From: Platanthera guangdongensis
Lineage: Eukaryota > Streptophyta > Magnoliopsida > Asparagales > Orchidaceae
DNA: 64,000 nt
NCBI GenBank assembly: GCA_039583875.1
Contig: CM077150.1
Span: forward strand, 177,820,375 to 177,884,374
Direction of reading: 5' to 3'
The first letter of the stretch is position 1; every line of letters starts with the position of its first letter. The notes under the pieces are model-generated. The model made no database searches and was not told the origin of the DNA. It saw nothing but the letters and a program-made list of their open reading frames with translations. Shown here piece by piece: positions 12,087-21,980 of this stretch. Both the position numbers and the translations under genes were made by a program.

Positions 12087-12710
12087 TCATCTTAATAGTT
12101 CTTTAAATCTTTCCCAGGTTTCATATAAGGTTTCAGGGTCTATTTGTCCAAAGGCAGAAATGTCATTCCTAAGTTTTGTAGTTTTAGTTGGCGGAAAATA
12201 CTTCGCCAAAAATTTTTCAGTTAATTGAGTCCAGGTTGTGATGCTATTTTTAGGTAGAGTGTTCAACCACTGCTTAGCCTTAGTTCTAAGGGAGAAAGAA
12301 AATAATCTTAGCCTAATAGCATCATTTGTGACACCATTTATCTTGAAGGTGTCACAAATCTCAAGAAAGCTTGATATATGTGTGTTCGGATCTTCATCTT
12401 GAAGTCCATCAAATTGCACATACTGCTGCACCATTTGAAATATGCTAGACTTCAGTTCGAAATTATTATTAGCTATTGCAGGGCGAACTATGCTAGATTC
12501 TGTACCCTCGAGATTCGGTCATGCATAATAGGACATAGGCCTTTGTACGGCTTCATCCACATGGGGCTCTTCCATTCTTAAAGTAAAAAATGACTCGGAA
12601 TCCTCAACCGGTATTTGGAGAGTAGGGTCTTGAAATTGCAATCTTCTTCGAAGAGTACGCTCAATTTTGTGGTCAAAGTCCAAAATAGCTGACGGATTCC
12701 CGCGGGGCAT
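12087..12710 (-). pseudogene. Athila gag capsid region (broken)
   Basis: The gag reading frame starts at the ATG at 12710 (MPRGNPSAILDFDHKIERTL). It has a stop at about 12519 and resumes at 12434 with VQFDGLQDEDPNTHISSFL, LRLFSFSLRTKAKQWL, FLAKYFPPTKTTKLRNDI and ETLYETWERFKELLR. These are the conserved capsid blocks of the Athila/Tat retrotransposon gag domain. It ends at another stop near 12087. The protein would form the virus-like particle. Confidence 0.88.
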
Positions 12711-13064
12711 GCACTAAAAGAAGAGAAGATGAAGAAAGAGAGAAAAAAACTAGAAAAAAGGAGATAATAATTTTTTTGAAATAGATTTTTTTAAAGATAA
12801 TTTAACTCCCGAACTTCTCAAGGACTTCCCCGCAATGGGTTCGCAAGGTACTAGACAAGATAGCGTCACTTAAAATCGCTTTGCCCTTTTCGAGAGAGTT
12901 AAATGGTGTAGAAAAATTGTGATGTGGGTTTCTATTAAGAGCGGTAATAATTTTTTGATTTTAAAATTTTTTTAGGAGGATGAGAAAGAGAAATGATAAA
13001 ATTAATAGGTTCGTGTTTTCAATTTATCAACAAAAGTAGCTCCCCGGCAACGGCGCCGAGAACC
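12711..13064 (-). other. Athila leader with tRNA-Asp primer-binding site
   Basis: This is the untranslated leader between the 5' LTR and gag. Plus-strand 13041-13057 reads TCCCCGGCAACGGCGCC, identical to the 3' acceptor end of plant tRNA-Asp apart from the final A of CCA. The primer-binding site is therefore its complement on the minus strand, seven bases inside the LTR. The rest is A/T- and purine-rich with no ORF. Confidence 0.85.
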
Positions 13065-14087
13065 TGATGGCCCGGCCTTTCGCTTAAGAAAAGAGAGCAG
13101 CCGAACTAGCAATCCAACTAGGCAAGTATACATATCGAACTGTAGCAAGGGGACACAAGTGTCGTATTTAAATCCGGGAACTATTGAGTAAACTTACTCA
13201 CACGAAGGCTATTATTTTATCGATGGAAATCTTAGGGTTAAGGAGAAAATTAAACGCGCTTAAAGATTGGAAACAAAAAGAGAGCTGATTGCACTAAAAA
13301 TAAAGAGAGCATAAAAGAAACGATTACACTGAAGGGTTTGAACGATGAAATAGAAATGCACTCGATCAAGAATCACCTCGGCAACAGTTGATTAAAAACA
13401 CGATAAATAAACCTAAGCTTGATAGGGTAAAGATCCTTGACCGTGGTGGTTCCTAAAGCTTGAACCCGCTTCTCTCGAAGTCGTGCCCAACTGAGTTTAG
13501 GAAGGTCCGACCAACTCTCATCTAAATCGGAGGCCTAATGCTCGCTTTACGCGGTGAACCCCACTATTGGATTTTACACCAATCCGGGAGATTTGGACGT
13601 CTGTCTCTCTTGAGGGGTGCGTACAACGAGGGGTGCATACAACTCCCTTTACTATTGAGTGCTCACTTCAAACTATCGGCCTCTCGGCTAGCCAAGAATG
13701 AAAGCAAACGTGGAGAATATATATCAATGATATATCTCCAACCCAAAATAAATCAATAGTAATTCAAGGCTAAACCCTAAAAAGAAAAGGTAAGTTCAAA
13801 GCATCATAACTTAATCACTCGAACCTCGGATCATCAAGATCGAGTACAAGGAGGATTAGTTACTCATAGTGAAGTGGAGGAGGGGGAATGAGTAATAAAA
13901 CATAATAACACAAAGATAAGAAAGGTGCACTTTTATTAATAATAAAGAGAGCTACAACTTGAAATGGAAGAGTACAATTGCAATGAAAATTGAAATCCTA
14001 TTCTAGCCCTACCATTAGCAACTAAAGCAATTACAAAAGGCTACTACAAAAGCTTAAACTAAACTAGAATTAGGAAAAAACTAAAAT

Positions 14088-14132
<45 letters not shown>

Positions 14133-14863
14133 TGAAAAACTTCAGAAAACAAAAGGGCAGCACCTCCTTACACACTCTAGGACTCTTCTGGAAACAAGGG
14201 GGAGGGGTTGAATTTATAGAAATTCAAGAGGAGATGACATGGCCAACGACAAGGCCGTGTTGGTGGCTGTGTCCCATGCTGGTTGACTTCGGGCTCTGGT
14301 TCTGGCGGGAAATGATCATTGCAACGTCGAATAGGCGGGCACGCCCACGCTGACACGGCCAACGACACGGCCGTGTTGGTGGCCGTGTCCTCTGCGGTTG
14401 ATGGGCTTTGACGGGGGGGGGGGGGGGGGGAGGGGGGCACATTAATGGCGGGCTGCATGCATTGAGGAGGTGGCGACACGCCTGGCGACACGGCCATGTC
14501 GGCAGCCGTGTCCTTCTATGGAAAATCATCGGCTCCTGTTGACGCGGCCAACTGTTGACACGACCAGCTTGACACGGCCCGAGACACGGCCGTGTTGGAG
14601 GCTGTGTCCTGCTCGGGATGAACTTTAGACTTTCCTCTGGTGGTTGATTCTTTGTGATCAAGTGACAAGCCCCGTGACACGGCCGTGTTGGTGGCCGTGT
14701 CAGATCATTTTGGCTGAAAATTGAGAAAACCTGCAAAAGAGCACAAAAACATTAGTGGCATAAATAAATATAAGAGGAGGGGACACATAAGCTAATAAGA
14801 CAAGATTTGCACAATAAAGATGTAAACAAAACTCTAATAGCTTAAATACAAAACAAACTATCA
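13065..14863 (-). repeat. Athila 5' LTR
   Basis: It starts TGATGGCCCGG at 13065 and ends AACTATCA at 14863. It is the partner of 2372-4118. The minus-strand TATA-like TCTATAAATT is at 14211-14220, with the palindrome cluster at about 14230-14705 upstream of it. It contains a 12-bp local duplication near 13618-13640, a long G run near 14412-14431 and an (AG)n run at 14093-14127. Confidence 0.93.
14093..14127. repeat. (AG)n microsatellite
   Basis: About 17 AG units inside the Athila 5' LTR. The 3' LTR has only a short AG run at the matching place (about 3380-3395), so the repeat has changed length since insertion. Confidence 0.9.
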
Positions 14864-14868
14864 CACGC

Positions 14869-14945
14869 ATCCACATAACGCCCTGACATCAAAATTACGG
14901 CACTACGGGAATAAAAGTAAATACCGAAAAATCAGGGGCGTTACA
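14869..14945 (-). repeat. Right arm of the old Tekay-like LTR
   Basis: This is the continuation of 1-2366 after the Athila insertion. It ends CAGGGGCGTTACA at 14945, the inverted form of the TGTAACGCCCC start of Tekay LTRs. The sequence just beyond reads TTTGGGGGCCGATGC on the minus strand, which could be a polypurine tract and would make this the 3' LTR of a minus-strand element. Confidence 0.65.
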
Positions 14946-15539
14946 GCATCGGCCCCCAAATCAAAGTGTGTGTGGTTATCGTCACCAAGGACCTCGAGCT
15001 TCTCGACAAATGAGGTTGGGACAATTTCAACCACAGCAGGGGGAAAATGGTCAGCATATATTACTATTAGGAGCCTCCCCAGAATAATGGGAAAGTGATA
15101 CATAAGAGTATACTGATATTGGGGTACTGATGGAAGAAGTTCTGGAGATCCTTCAACAACATCCCGACTTCCGACCTCAATGGACCGTGAAAGGAGAGCT
15201 CGGGAGTAAGAACCCAAACCTCTATTGCAAGTTCTTCCATGATGTGTGGCATGATATATAAGGTTGTTTTGTTCTCCATAGCCTGGTGGAGAGGCTGGTG
15301 AAGGAAAGGGAATTAGTATATCTTGTGGTGGAATGGCAATCAGAGACAGCCAGATAAGCCATGCCATATCGGAAAGGGAGGGAGAAAATTGGAGAAGTTC
15401 CAAGTGCCCTAAGATGCAACCTCGTTGAACAAGAAGGTGTGGAAGGAGAATGTGTGGAAGTTAAAGGAGTTAGCAAGCTGGAAAGCATCAATTACAACCA
15501 TGTAGGGGCCGGAGTAGAGGGCCCCCCCCATTAAGGAAG
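14946..15539. other. Unassigned sequence between two old LTRs
   Basis: About 600 bp with no recognised domain. The plus strand has a protein-like stretch at about 15130-15260 with stops on both sides. The minus strand has a 166-residue open frame (14903-15403) with hydrophobic runs that I do not recognise. It could be the degraded internal end of the Tekay-like element, or a captured gene fragment. Confidence 0.4.
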
Positions 15540-16108
15540 TGAAAGATAGTACATTTTCTACATCATCTAGAGGAGGTGGGTTTATATGTATACTTGATCA
15601 TTTTGGTCTCTTTTAAATTTATGCAAGATAAAGCACAACAAACCAACACAGATCACAACACACATAGTTTATGGTTGTTCCCTAATGTATGAGAACGTCC
15701 GCTTTCCATCACCACCTATCTAACAACCTCATCCAAAACTCAGCTCTAAGAGCTTATAACACAGATTCCTCAGAATCTATCCTCAGGTCTACACCCAGAC
15801 CATAACTCAAGCAGACACCAGCCCTACATCGGAGTTCTCCAACTCCTATAGCTCAGAGACCCAACTGGTCTTCTACCTCAGATCTTAACTAAGATCCTAC
15901 CTCAGACTTATCACCAAGTCTTACCTCTGGCCAATCAACAAGCCCTACACTCTGGATGTTAGGTCAACCCTACAACACAGATCTACTAAAAGATCCTACA
16001 GGTAATAGATGTTTATAGAAGATTACAATAAATGAATCAATAAAATTTGATCGTGAACTTCTAAGTCTTCTTATGCTTTGATGTGAAAGCTTTCTTCTAG
16101 AATCGGCA
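15540..16108 (-). repeat. Sirevirus III 3' LTR, left part
   Basis: It starts TGAAAGATAGTAC...CTAGAGGAGGTGGG, the degraded form of the TGAAAGATATGGTACC...CTAGAGGGGGG start of Sirevirus II LTRs. The degenerate CCTAC..CTCAG repeats of the transcribed LTR part are visible at about 15770-15990. It joins to 37176-37909. Confidence 0.8.
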
Positions 16109-18166
16109 TGTAACACCCCCATCTGTCGCATGGCATATAACTAAAGGTCCAGCTGGAACCCGACGCCATATACCACAGACAGTTGGAAGGATTACCAAAT
16201 GAATATTCAAACCATCCAATTAAGACTACTCGTCCTACATAGAGCATTTTAGCGGAAGCTTTTAAAGTTGAAAGAACCCAAATCTTAAATCCAATATATA
16301 AATGAATGTCCACGACCACAACCACAGGAATGAACCCAAATACACTGAAAAGGTACATGGCCTTATAGCCTTACAAATATTCACTTAATAAAATATGTCT
16401 TACATACATCGGCTCGCAGGCCGGCCACACATGATAAATGTAAAAACAACTATTCTACGGCCTTCTAGGGCCAGCACGACAACATGGGCTCCAGCCCGCT
16501 ATTTGGCACTCGGCTCCGCAGCACCTGCAAGCACATAACACTGCACGGTGGCAAACAAAGCAACAGTCAGCTAAAAGCCGACCAAATTATAACGACCCCT
16601 CCCCTTACTCGGGACAGCGGTGCTCTTTCCCTGCACAACATTAGCCCAATAAAACAATAAAGCGCAATTATACTATGCCACAGGTGTAGGCTTGCACGGC
16701 CAAACACCCCGTGCACTCAGGGCACATTAACGGTGAGTCCTGACATATCAGTGTCTCCACCACCATCCAAAAGATGGCAACCAAGTGAGCATTTTAGCCT
16801 TTCTGACCCTCACTAGTCTAAGGCTCCCGACTATGCCTACGGCTAGTGCCCTTTTTGGATTTCTCGCACCGTACCACATAGCCTAGGTCCGATTCCACTT
16901 CCCCGTTGCTCACACCACCTATACAATTTAAGTTCTACGTGCGGGCCAAGCTTCTCTCGGATCCCAAAATTTTCCAAACAATCTCATAACCCAGTTATGA
17001 TCAAGGCCGGTTCACAGACCGCCAAGTTAGCAGAACACGTTTCCGCTCAGTTTTCCGGATGATCCTTGAAGCTAACCTCCAAGGATCCCTGCTGCAATCT
17101 ACCGCGTAGAAACCCGAAAAACCCAAAGCACGGAGTCTTCTCCGGCAAAACATACCAAATGCAACATCACCGATCCAGACAATACACGTCCGGGTAGGCT
17201 TCACACACAATGCCTATGCTCATACTTACGATTCCGGACTCTATATGCAACACAAGGGGGACTATTCACATCAACCCCAAGGAACACCATGCACTCACCG
17301 CACACTCGCGGGACCAGGATTCCCTATGCAGAAAGAAAGAGCTTCACATGCTCAAGTAGAGAATCATTACCCTTGTAGTCCGTTTTGGTGCCATGGAAAA
17401 ACTACACTGATGGAAATCTTCGCAACAAACTTTCCTCCACAGATCTTCTCTCAGATTTCGAAACGGTGCTCCGATGCTCCGCCGGCGGCCGGAATCCCTT
17501 CCTTCTTCCTCCTCTTTCCAACTCCTTGAGAGGGAGAATGGTTGGAGAGAAATGAAGGATTAACTCACTTATTCCCGGACTTAACAGAGCAGGAAACCAT
17601 CTGGGATGTTGGATCTTAATTAAAGAAAACGAACGGCTCAGATCCGTTCAAAAATTTCCAGACCTGGGCCGAACACGGCTTGGCACACGGCCATGTGCCA
17701 GGCCGTGTGCCTCGCTCCAGGCACGATCATCGAACTCAGAACAATCACACGGGCACAGACACGCCCGTGTCTCACCCGACACGGCCGTGTCGGGTCACTC
17801 GACACGCCCGTGTTCGGGGGCGTGTCACGCATAACCGCAACGGTAACGGACACCACCCAAAAGAAGACGGGTAGGGACACGGGTATGCACATGCCCGTGT
17901 CACCTGAAAATCGTCGAACAACAATCATCGATCGCCGAACGCAGAACACGGGTACAGACACAGTTAGGCACACACCCGTGTCCAACGACACACCCGTGTC
18001 CTTTAGCCGTATTTGTAGTCGTGTCCTTCTCTGGAAGAAAATGGCCAAAAACACCAGCCAGACACGGCCTTGGACACGCCCGTGTCCTAGGCCGTGTACC
18101 CCTATACAGGCACCAAAAATCCCCTTTTTATGCGACCGACTCAAATACAATTTTCGGGGCGTTACA
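16109..18166 (-). repeat. Tekay II 3' LTR
   Basis: 2058 bp, TGTAACACCCCC to GGCGTTACA. A cluster of GACACGCCCGTGTC / GGCACACGGCC palindromes lies at about 17660-18110, in U3 on the minus strand. A small hairpin TCATAACCCAGTTATGA near 16983-17000 is kept in the other LTR (about 35993). Confidence 0.93.
17660..18110 (-). promoter_or_regulatory. GACAC..GTGTC palindrome cluster in Tekay II LTR
   Basis: Repeated GACACGCCCGTGTC, GACACGGCCGTGTC and ACACGGGTA variants, spaced 20 to 60 bp. The 5' LTR copy of the same cluster is at about 36680-37120. The chance frames across it have Arg/Thr/Pro-rich translations. Confidence 0.65.
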
Positions 18167-18182
18167 AATCTCCCCCATTTAA
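18167..18182 (-). other. Tekay II polypurine tract
   Basis: The minus strand reads AAATGGGGGAGATT directly before the TGTAACG start of the 3' LTR. Confidence 0.85.
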
Positions 18183-18219
18183 GGAATTTTGTCCCGAAAT
18201 TAAGTAAAGGTACACAAAT

Positions 18220-19749
18220 CTAGATAATACCTGAGTGGAATAACTCGGGGTATTCCTCCAACATAGCTTGCTCTCGCTCCCAATAAAGCTCCTCACATCC
18301 GCAATTATCCCATCGGACTTTCACCACACGGATATCCTTGTTGCGGAGTCGCTTGACTGCAACATCTTCAATACATACTGGCTTGACCCTTGTGGTCAAC
18401 TCATAATCAACTGGTACTTGATTATCCGCAATGATCTGCGAAGGCTCTTGCACCGCCTTACGCAACACCGATACGTGGAACACGTCATGCAGCCCACTCA
18501 ATTCCGCCGACAACTTCAATCTATACGCCGCCTCCCCAACACGCTCTAGGATTTCAAATGGTCCAAGGTATCTCGGACTCAGCTTTTTCAAGCGTCGAAC
18601 CCGCGATACACCCTTGAACGGCTTGATTTTTAAGTACACCCAGTCGCCAACATCGAACTCCACATTCCTATGTTTGGTGTTATAGTACTTTGACTGTCTA
18701 TCCTGAGCGATCTTCAAACTTTCTTGAATTGTCCGTATCACTGAAGTGACATCTTCCACCGCTTGACGTTTATACAACTTCGATTCGCCTGCCTCCAACC
18801 AAGACAACGGTGTACGATACTTCCTCCTGTACAAGGCTTCGAAAGGCGCCATTCCAATACTTGCCTGAAAGCTGTTGTTATACGCAAACTCCACCATGTA
18901 CAGGTGATCTTCCCACAGCTTTCCAAAATCTATGACGCACATGCGAAGCATGTCCTCCAACGTCCGGTTGACCCTCTCGGTTTGTCCATCCGTCTGCGGA
19001 TGAAAGGCTGTACTGAACTTTAGCTTAGTGCCCAACAAACTATGCACCAACCTCCTGTCATTCGACGTAAAGCGTCCATCCCGATCACTAACAATACTGC
19101 GGGGCAGACCATGCAATCGTACAATATTCTCCACATAAAGTTTGGCTAAGTTTTCCACCGGATCTTCCTTCCTGACCGGAATAAAGTGCGACACCTTTGT
19201 CAACCTATCCACGATCACCCAAATGACATCGTTTCCCCTCTGTGACTTCGGCAAACCATGCACAAAATCCATCGATATGTCATCGAATTTCCATTTTGGG
19301 ATAGGTAGGGGCTTCAAGAAACCTCCGGGCTTCTGGCATTCCGCCTTCACCAATGCACAAGTACGGCACTTGGCCACATAAAGTGCTACATCTTTCTTCA
19401 ATCCCGGCCACCAGAACAATTTCTTCATGTCTCTATACATCTTCGTGCTTCCCGGGTGGATTGAGTACTTGGTATGATGAGCCTCATACATCAATTCCTC
19501 CCGAAGAATATCCGCACAAGGAATGCATAGGCGACCGTCCTTCCTTAGCAACCCATCTTCAACAGCAAACTGGGAATTTGACCCTTCCAAAGATTCATCC
19601 AAGATCTGCTTCATGCTGTTATCCTGAACCAAAGCCCGCCGTACTCTATCCGCTAGGTCACACTGCACCTCTATCCAAAACAGTTTCACCTCGGCGCTAG
19701 ACTGCTTGTCGACGCACGATATCTCCAAAGCCTCCAACTCATGAACCAA
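18220..19749 (-). CDS. Tekay II integrase with chromodomain-like C-terminus
   Basis: A 509-residue uninterrupted frame. It begins with the end of the RNase H-integrase linker. The HHCC zinc finger follows ([15 protein letters not shown] ... CRTCALVK, residues about 95-140). The catalytic core has Asp in [10 protein letters not shown], Asp in [11 protein letters not shown] and Glu in [16 protein letters not shown]. The [16 protein letters not shown] block, which precedes chromodomains in chromoviruses, comes next. The end ([19 protein letters not shown]) is chromodomain-like, although the aromatic cage is not fully evident. In chromoviruses this tail is thought to steer integration to heterochromatin. 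It is the only intact pol domain of this element. Upstream RNase H is in another frame. Confidence 0.9.
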   Translation of the reverse strand: MVHELEALEISCVDKQSSAEVKLFWIEVQCDLADRVRRALVQDNSMKQILDESLEGSNSQFAVEDGLLRKDGRLCIPCADILREELMYEAHHTKYSIHPGSTKMYRDMKKLFWWPGLKKDVALYVAKCRTCALVKAECQKPGGFLKPLPIPKWKFDDISMDFVHGLPKSQRGNDVIWVIVDRLTKVSHFIPVRKEDPVENLAKLYVENIVRLHGLPRSIVSDRDGRFTSNDRRLVHSLLGTKLKFSTAFHPQTDGQTERVNRTLEDMLRMCVIDFGKLWEDHLYMVEFAYNNSFQASIGMAPFEALYRRKYRTPLSWLEAGESKLYKRQAVEDVTSVIRTIQESLKIAQDRQSKYYNTKHRNVEFDVGDWVYLKIKPFKGVSRVRRLKKLSPRYLGPFEILERVGEAAYRLKLSAELSGLHDVFHVSVLRKAVQEPSQIIADNQVPVDYELTTRVKPVCIEDVAVKRLRNKDIRVVKVRWDNCGCEELYWEREQAMLEEYPELFHSGII

Positions 19750-21230
19750 TATCTCATCATGTACTGATAACAGTTGGACTGCGCTGAAGTCCTGTGACTC
19801 AACTCATCCGCCACTGCATTTCCCTTCCCAGGAACATAATATATCTTGAAGGTGTAGTCCCCCAAGAACTCCATCCACCTACGCTGCCTCATGTTCAGGT
19901 CCTTTTGATCCAACAGGTACTTCAAGCTCTTATGATCGGTGTAAATATCGACCTTCACACCGTACAAGTAGTGCCTCCAAAGCTTTAGAGCAAATATCAC
20001 GACCGCTAACTCTAAGTCGTGGACCGGATAATTCCTATCATGGACCTTCAGTTGTCGTGAACCATAGGCTATCACCTCCCATGTTGTAACAGAACACAGC
20101 CCAAACCATTACCCGAAGCATCACTATAGATCTCGAACCCTTTGGTAACAACTGGCGAACATAAAATAGGCGTCGTGGTCAACCGCCTCTTCAATTCTTC
20201 AAAAGCCTGTTCGCACTCCGGAGACCACACAAACTTCTGATCCTTCCTAGTCAACGTTGTGAGTGGTAGTGCTATCCGCGAGAAGTTCTCTACGAAGTAC
20301 CTGTAGTAGCCAGCAAGCCACAAAAAACTCCGGACCTCTTCCACTGTAGTCAAAGCAGGCCACTCCTGTATCGCCACTATCTTCGCCGGATCCACAGCTA
20401 TCCCTTCTCCACTAACAACATGACCAAGGAACGCTATCAAGGATAACCAGAATTCACACTTGGAGAACTTAGCATACAACTGATTCCTCCTCAACATTTC
20501 CAACACCATGTGTAGATGATTATAGTGATCCTCCTCGCACCGCGAGTACACCAGGATATCATCGATGAGTACTATCACGAAACGATCCAGGTACTCTTTG
20601 AACGTCCTGTTCATCAGATCCATAAACACGGATGGCGCATTCGTCAACCCAAATGGCATGACCGTGAACTCGTAATGCCCAAACCGCGTACTGAATGTTG
20701 TCTTAGGGATGTCGCTCTCCCTTATCCTCAACTGGTAGTATCCGGATTTCAGATCCAACTTCGAATATACCGTTGACCCAACCAACTGATCAAACAGATC
20801 GTCAATTCTTGGAATCGGATACTTATTCTTTTCCGTAAGCTTGTTCAATTCCCGATAATCGATACAAAGCCGCAAGCTCCCATCTTTCTTCTTGACAAAG
20901 AGAACTGGTGTTCTCCAAGGCGACGAACTTAGACGCACATAACCTTGCTCTAGCAACCCTTGCAGTTGCACCTTCAACTCTGCCATCTCTCTTTGGCGCT
21001 ATCCGATATGGAGAGCGTGACACCGGTTTGGCGCCCGGTACCAGCTCAATGGTAAAATCAATCTCCCGCTGAGAAGGGGATCCTGGGAGATCATCTGGAA
21101 ACACATTGGGACACTTAGACACAACTGGGATGCTGTCCAAACTAGGCTTAGGCGTCGAAGTATGCACTAGAGTGACATACAGCTCTGCCCCAGACCGGAC
21201 TGCCTTGATCACCTGAAGGGCCGACATCAA
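19686..21230 (-). pseudogene. Tekay II reverse transcriptase and RNase H (frameshifted)
   Basis: Three overlapping frames cover a single RT-RNase H region. The piece at 20823-21230 is the protease-RT linker (VFPDDLPGSPSQREIDFTIELVPGAKPVS). 20072-20986 is RT with [39 protein letters not shown] and the catalytic LIDDILVYS, so all three Asp are present. 19686-20075 is RNase H with [10 protein letters not shown]. Breaks near 20072 (within the [12 protein letters not shown] region) and near 20986 are single-base-type frameshifts. The product would copy retrotransposon RNA to DNA. Confidence 0.9.
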
Positions 21231-21239
21231 AATCTTGCC

Positions 21240-21604
21240 CTACCCCTTCATGCCCACAAAAGTAGTTTCGCGATCAGTGTTCAGACCCAACTTAACTTCC
21301 TTACAGTTGCAATCAATGCATGCACCCTGCTCCGAGAGCCAATCCATAGCGAATATTACGTCGTACTCTGCCAACGGCAAAAGCGATGCTCGCAAATCAA
21401 ACTCCTTGTCTCCAATCCGAATCTTCACTACACAGACCCTATCCGCACGCATTGAGCACCCATTGGGCAACAATACATCCAACTTGTCTTTTGCCATCGA
21501 GGACGGAACCCTGATGCGCGATATGAATTTTTCGGACAAGAAGGAATGCGATGCTCCCGAATCAAACAGGGCTCTCGCCGGAAACTCAAAGATCAACACA
21601 AAGC
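21240..21604 (-). pseudogene. Tekay II protease
   Basis: The aspartic protease domain starts near the right end with FPARALFDSGASHSFL (active site DSG). It continues through the flap region to DVIFAMDWLSEQGACIDC. It is on a different frame from the upstream zinc-knuckle frame. The frame change and the stops between them lie within the candidate intron at 21605-21681. A stop or shift near 21235 separates it from the RT linker. Confidence 0.8.
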
Positions 21605-21681
21605 CTAGCACCAACAAAAGTAAGCTAACAAATACGAAGGTAACAACTATAAAAGTTAAACCATTGTAATTTAACTCATAC
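21605..21681 (-). other. Candidate intron between gag and protease, Tekay II
   Basis: On the minus strand the gag frame reaches GTGACAG, then GTATGAGTT (a 5' splice-like site at 21681), and within a few codons meets TAA. A T-rich stretch ends TGGTGCTAG at 21605. Removal of these 77 bases would put the gag and protease frames in register (phase 1). Tekay III has a similar structure at the same place. It is inferred from sequence only. Confidence 0.5.
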
Positions 21682-21975
21682 CTGTCACCACGTCCGCTTG
21701 CTTTATTGCCTCTTGCAGACCAAGGTTGTAGACTCTAGGCTGGGCTGGAGCATGATGGGACGCGGTTGACACCACCGCCTTCCCTTTCTCCTCATAAGTC
21801 GCTCCAGACTTCCTCTCAGACTTTGGACGTCCGCTCCAACACTCTCGAGCAAAATGCCCCATCTTCCAGCAGTTGTAGCAAGCTCCAGGGACTGGGCTTG
21901 TAGTTGCCCCCGACGCACCAGGCTGAGGGGCTGAGTTCGAAGTCCTCTGCTTCTTGTTCCATCTACGGAAACTTG
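21682..21975 (-). pseudogene. Tekay II gag C-terminus with zinc knuckle
   Basis: The second part of gag, cut from the first (34065-34843) by Sirevirus I. It carries a perfect CX2CX4HX4C knuckle (CYNCWKMGHFAREC) near 21840-21880, which in gag binds the RNA genome. A Ser/Thr/Ala linker follows up to the candidate intron donor. Confidence 0.85.
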
Positions 21976-21980
21976 ACTTG

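Larger units (their letters stand above)
2372..14863 (-). mobile_element. Athila-lineage Ty3/gypsy retrotransposon, complete but decayed
   Basis: The element is about 12.5 kb on the minus strand. The LTRs are 2372-4118 (3') and 13065-14863 (5'), with CACGC duplicated at 2367-2371 and 14864-14868. Order on the minus strand: 5' LTR, a PBS matching the 3' end of tRNA-Asp, gag, protease, RT, RNase H, integrase, a long non-coding stretch where Athila elements often carry an env-like ORF, PPT, 3' LTR. Gag wording (LEICDTFKINGV, FLAKYFPP) and the tRNA-Asp primer fit Athila. Many stops and frameshifts make it non-autonomous. A 1.2-kb solo LTR is inserted at 7521-8713. The element itself sits in an older LTR. 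Confidence 0.93.

Noticed and set aside
14903..15403. 166-residue minus-strand ORF as a membrane protein gene
   Set aside because: It has no recognisable motif, starts inside an LTR arm and has no promoter or partner. The hydrophobic runs can arise by chance.
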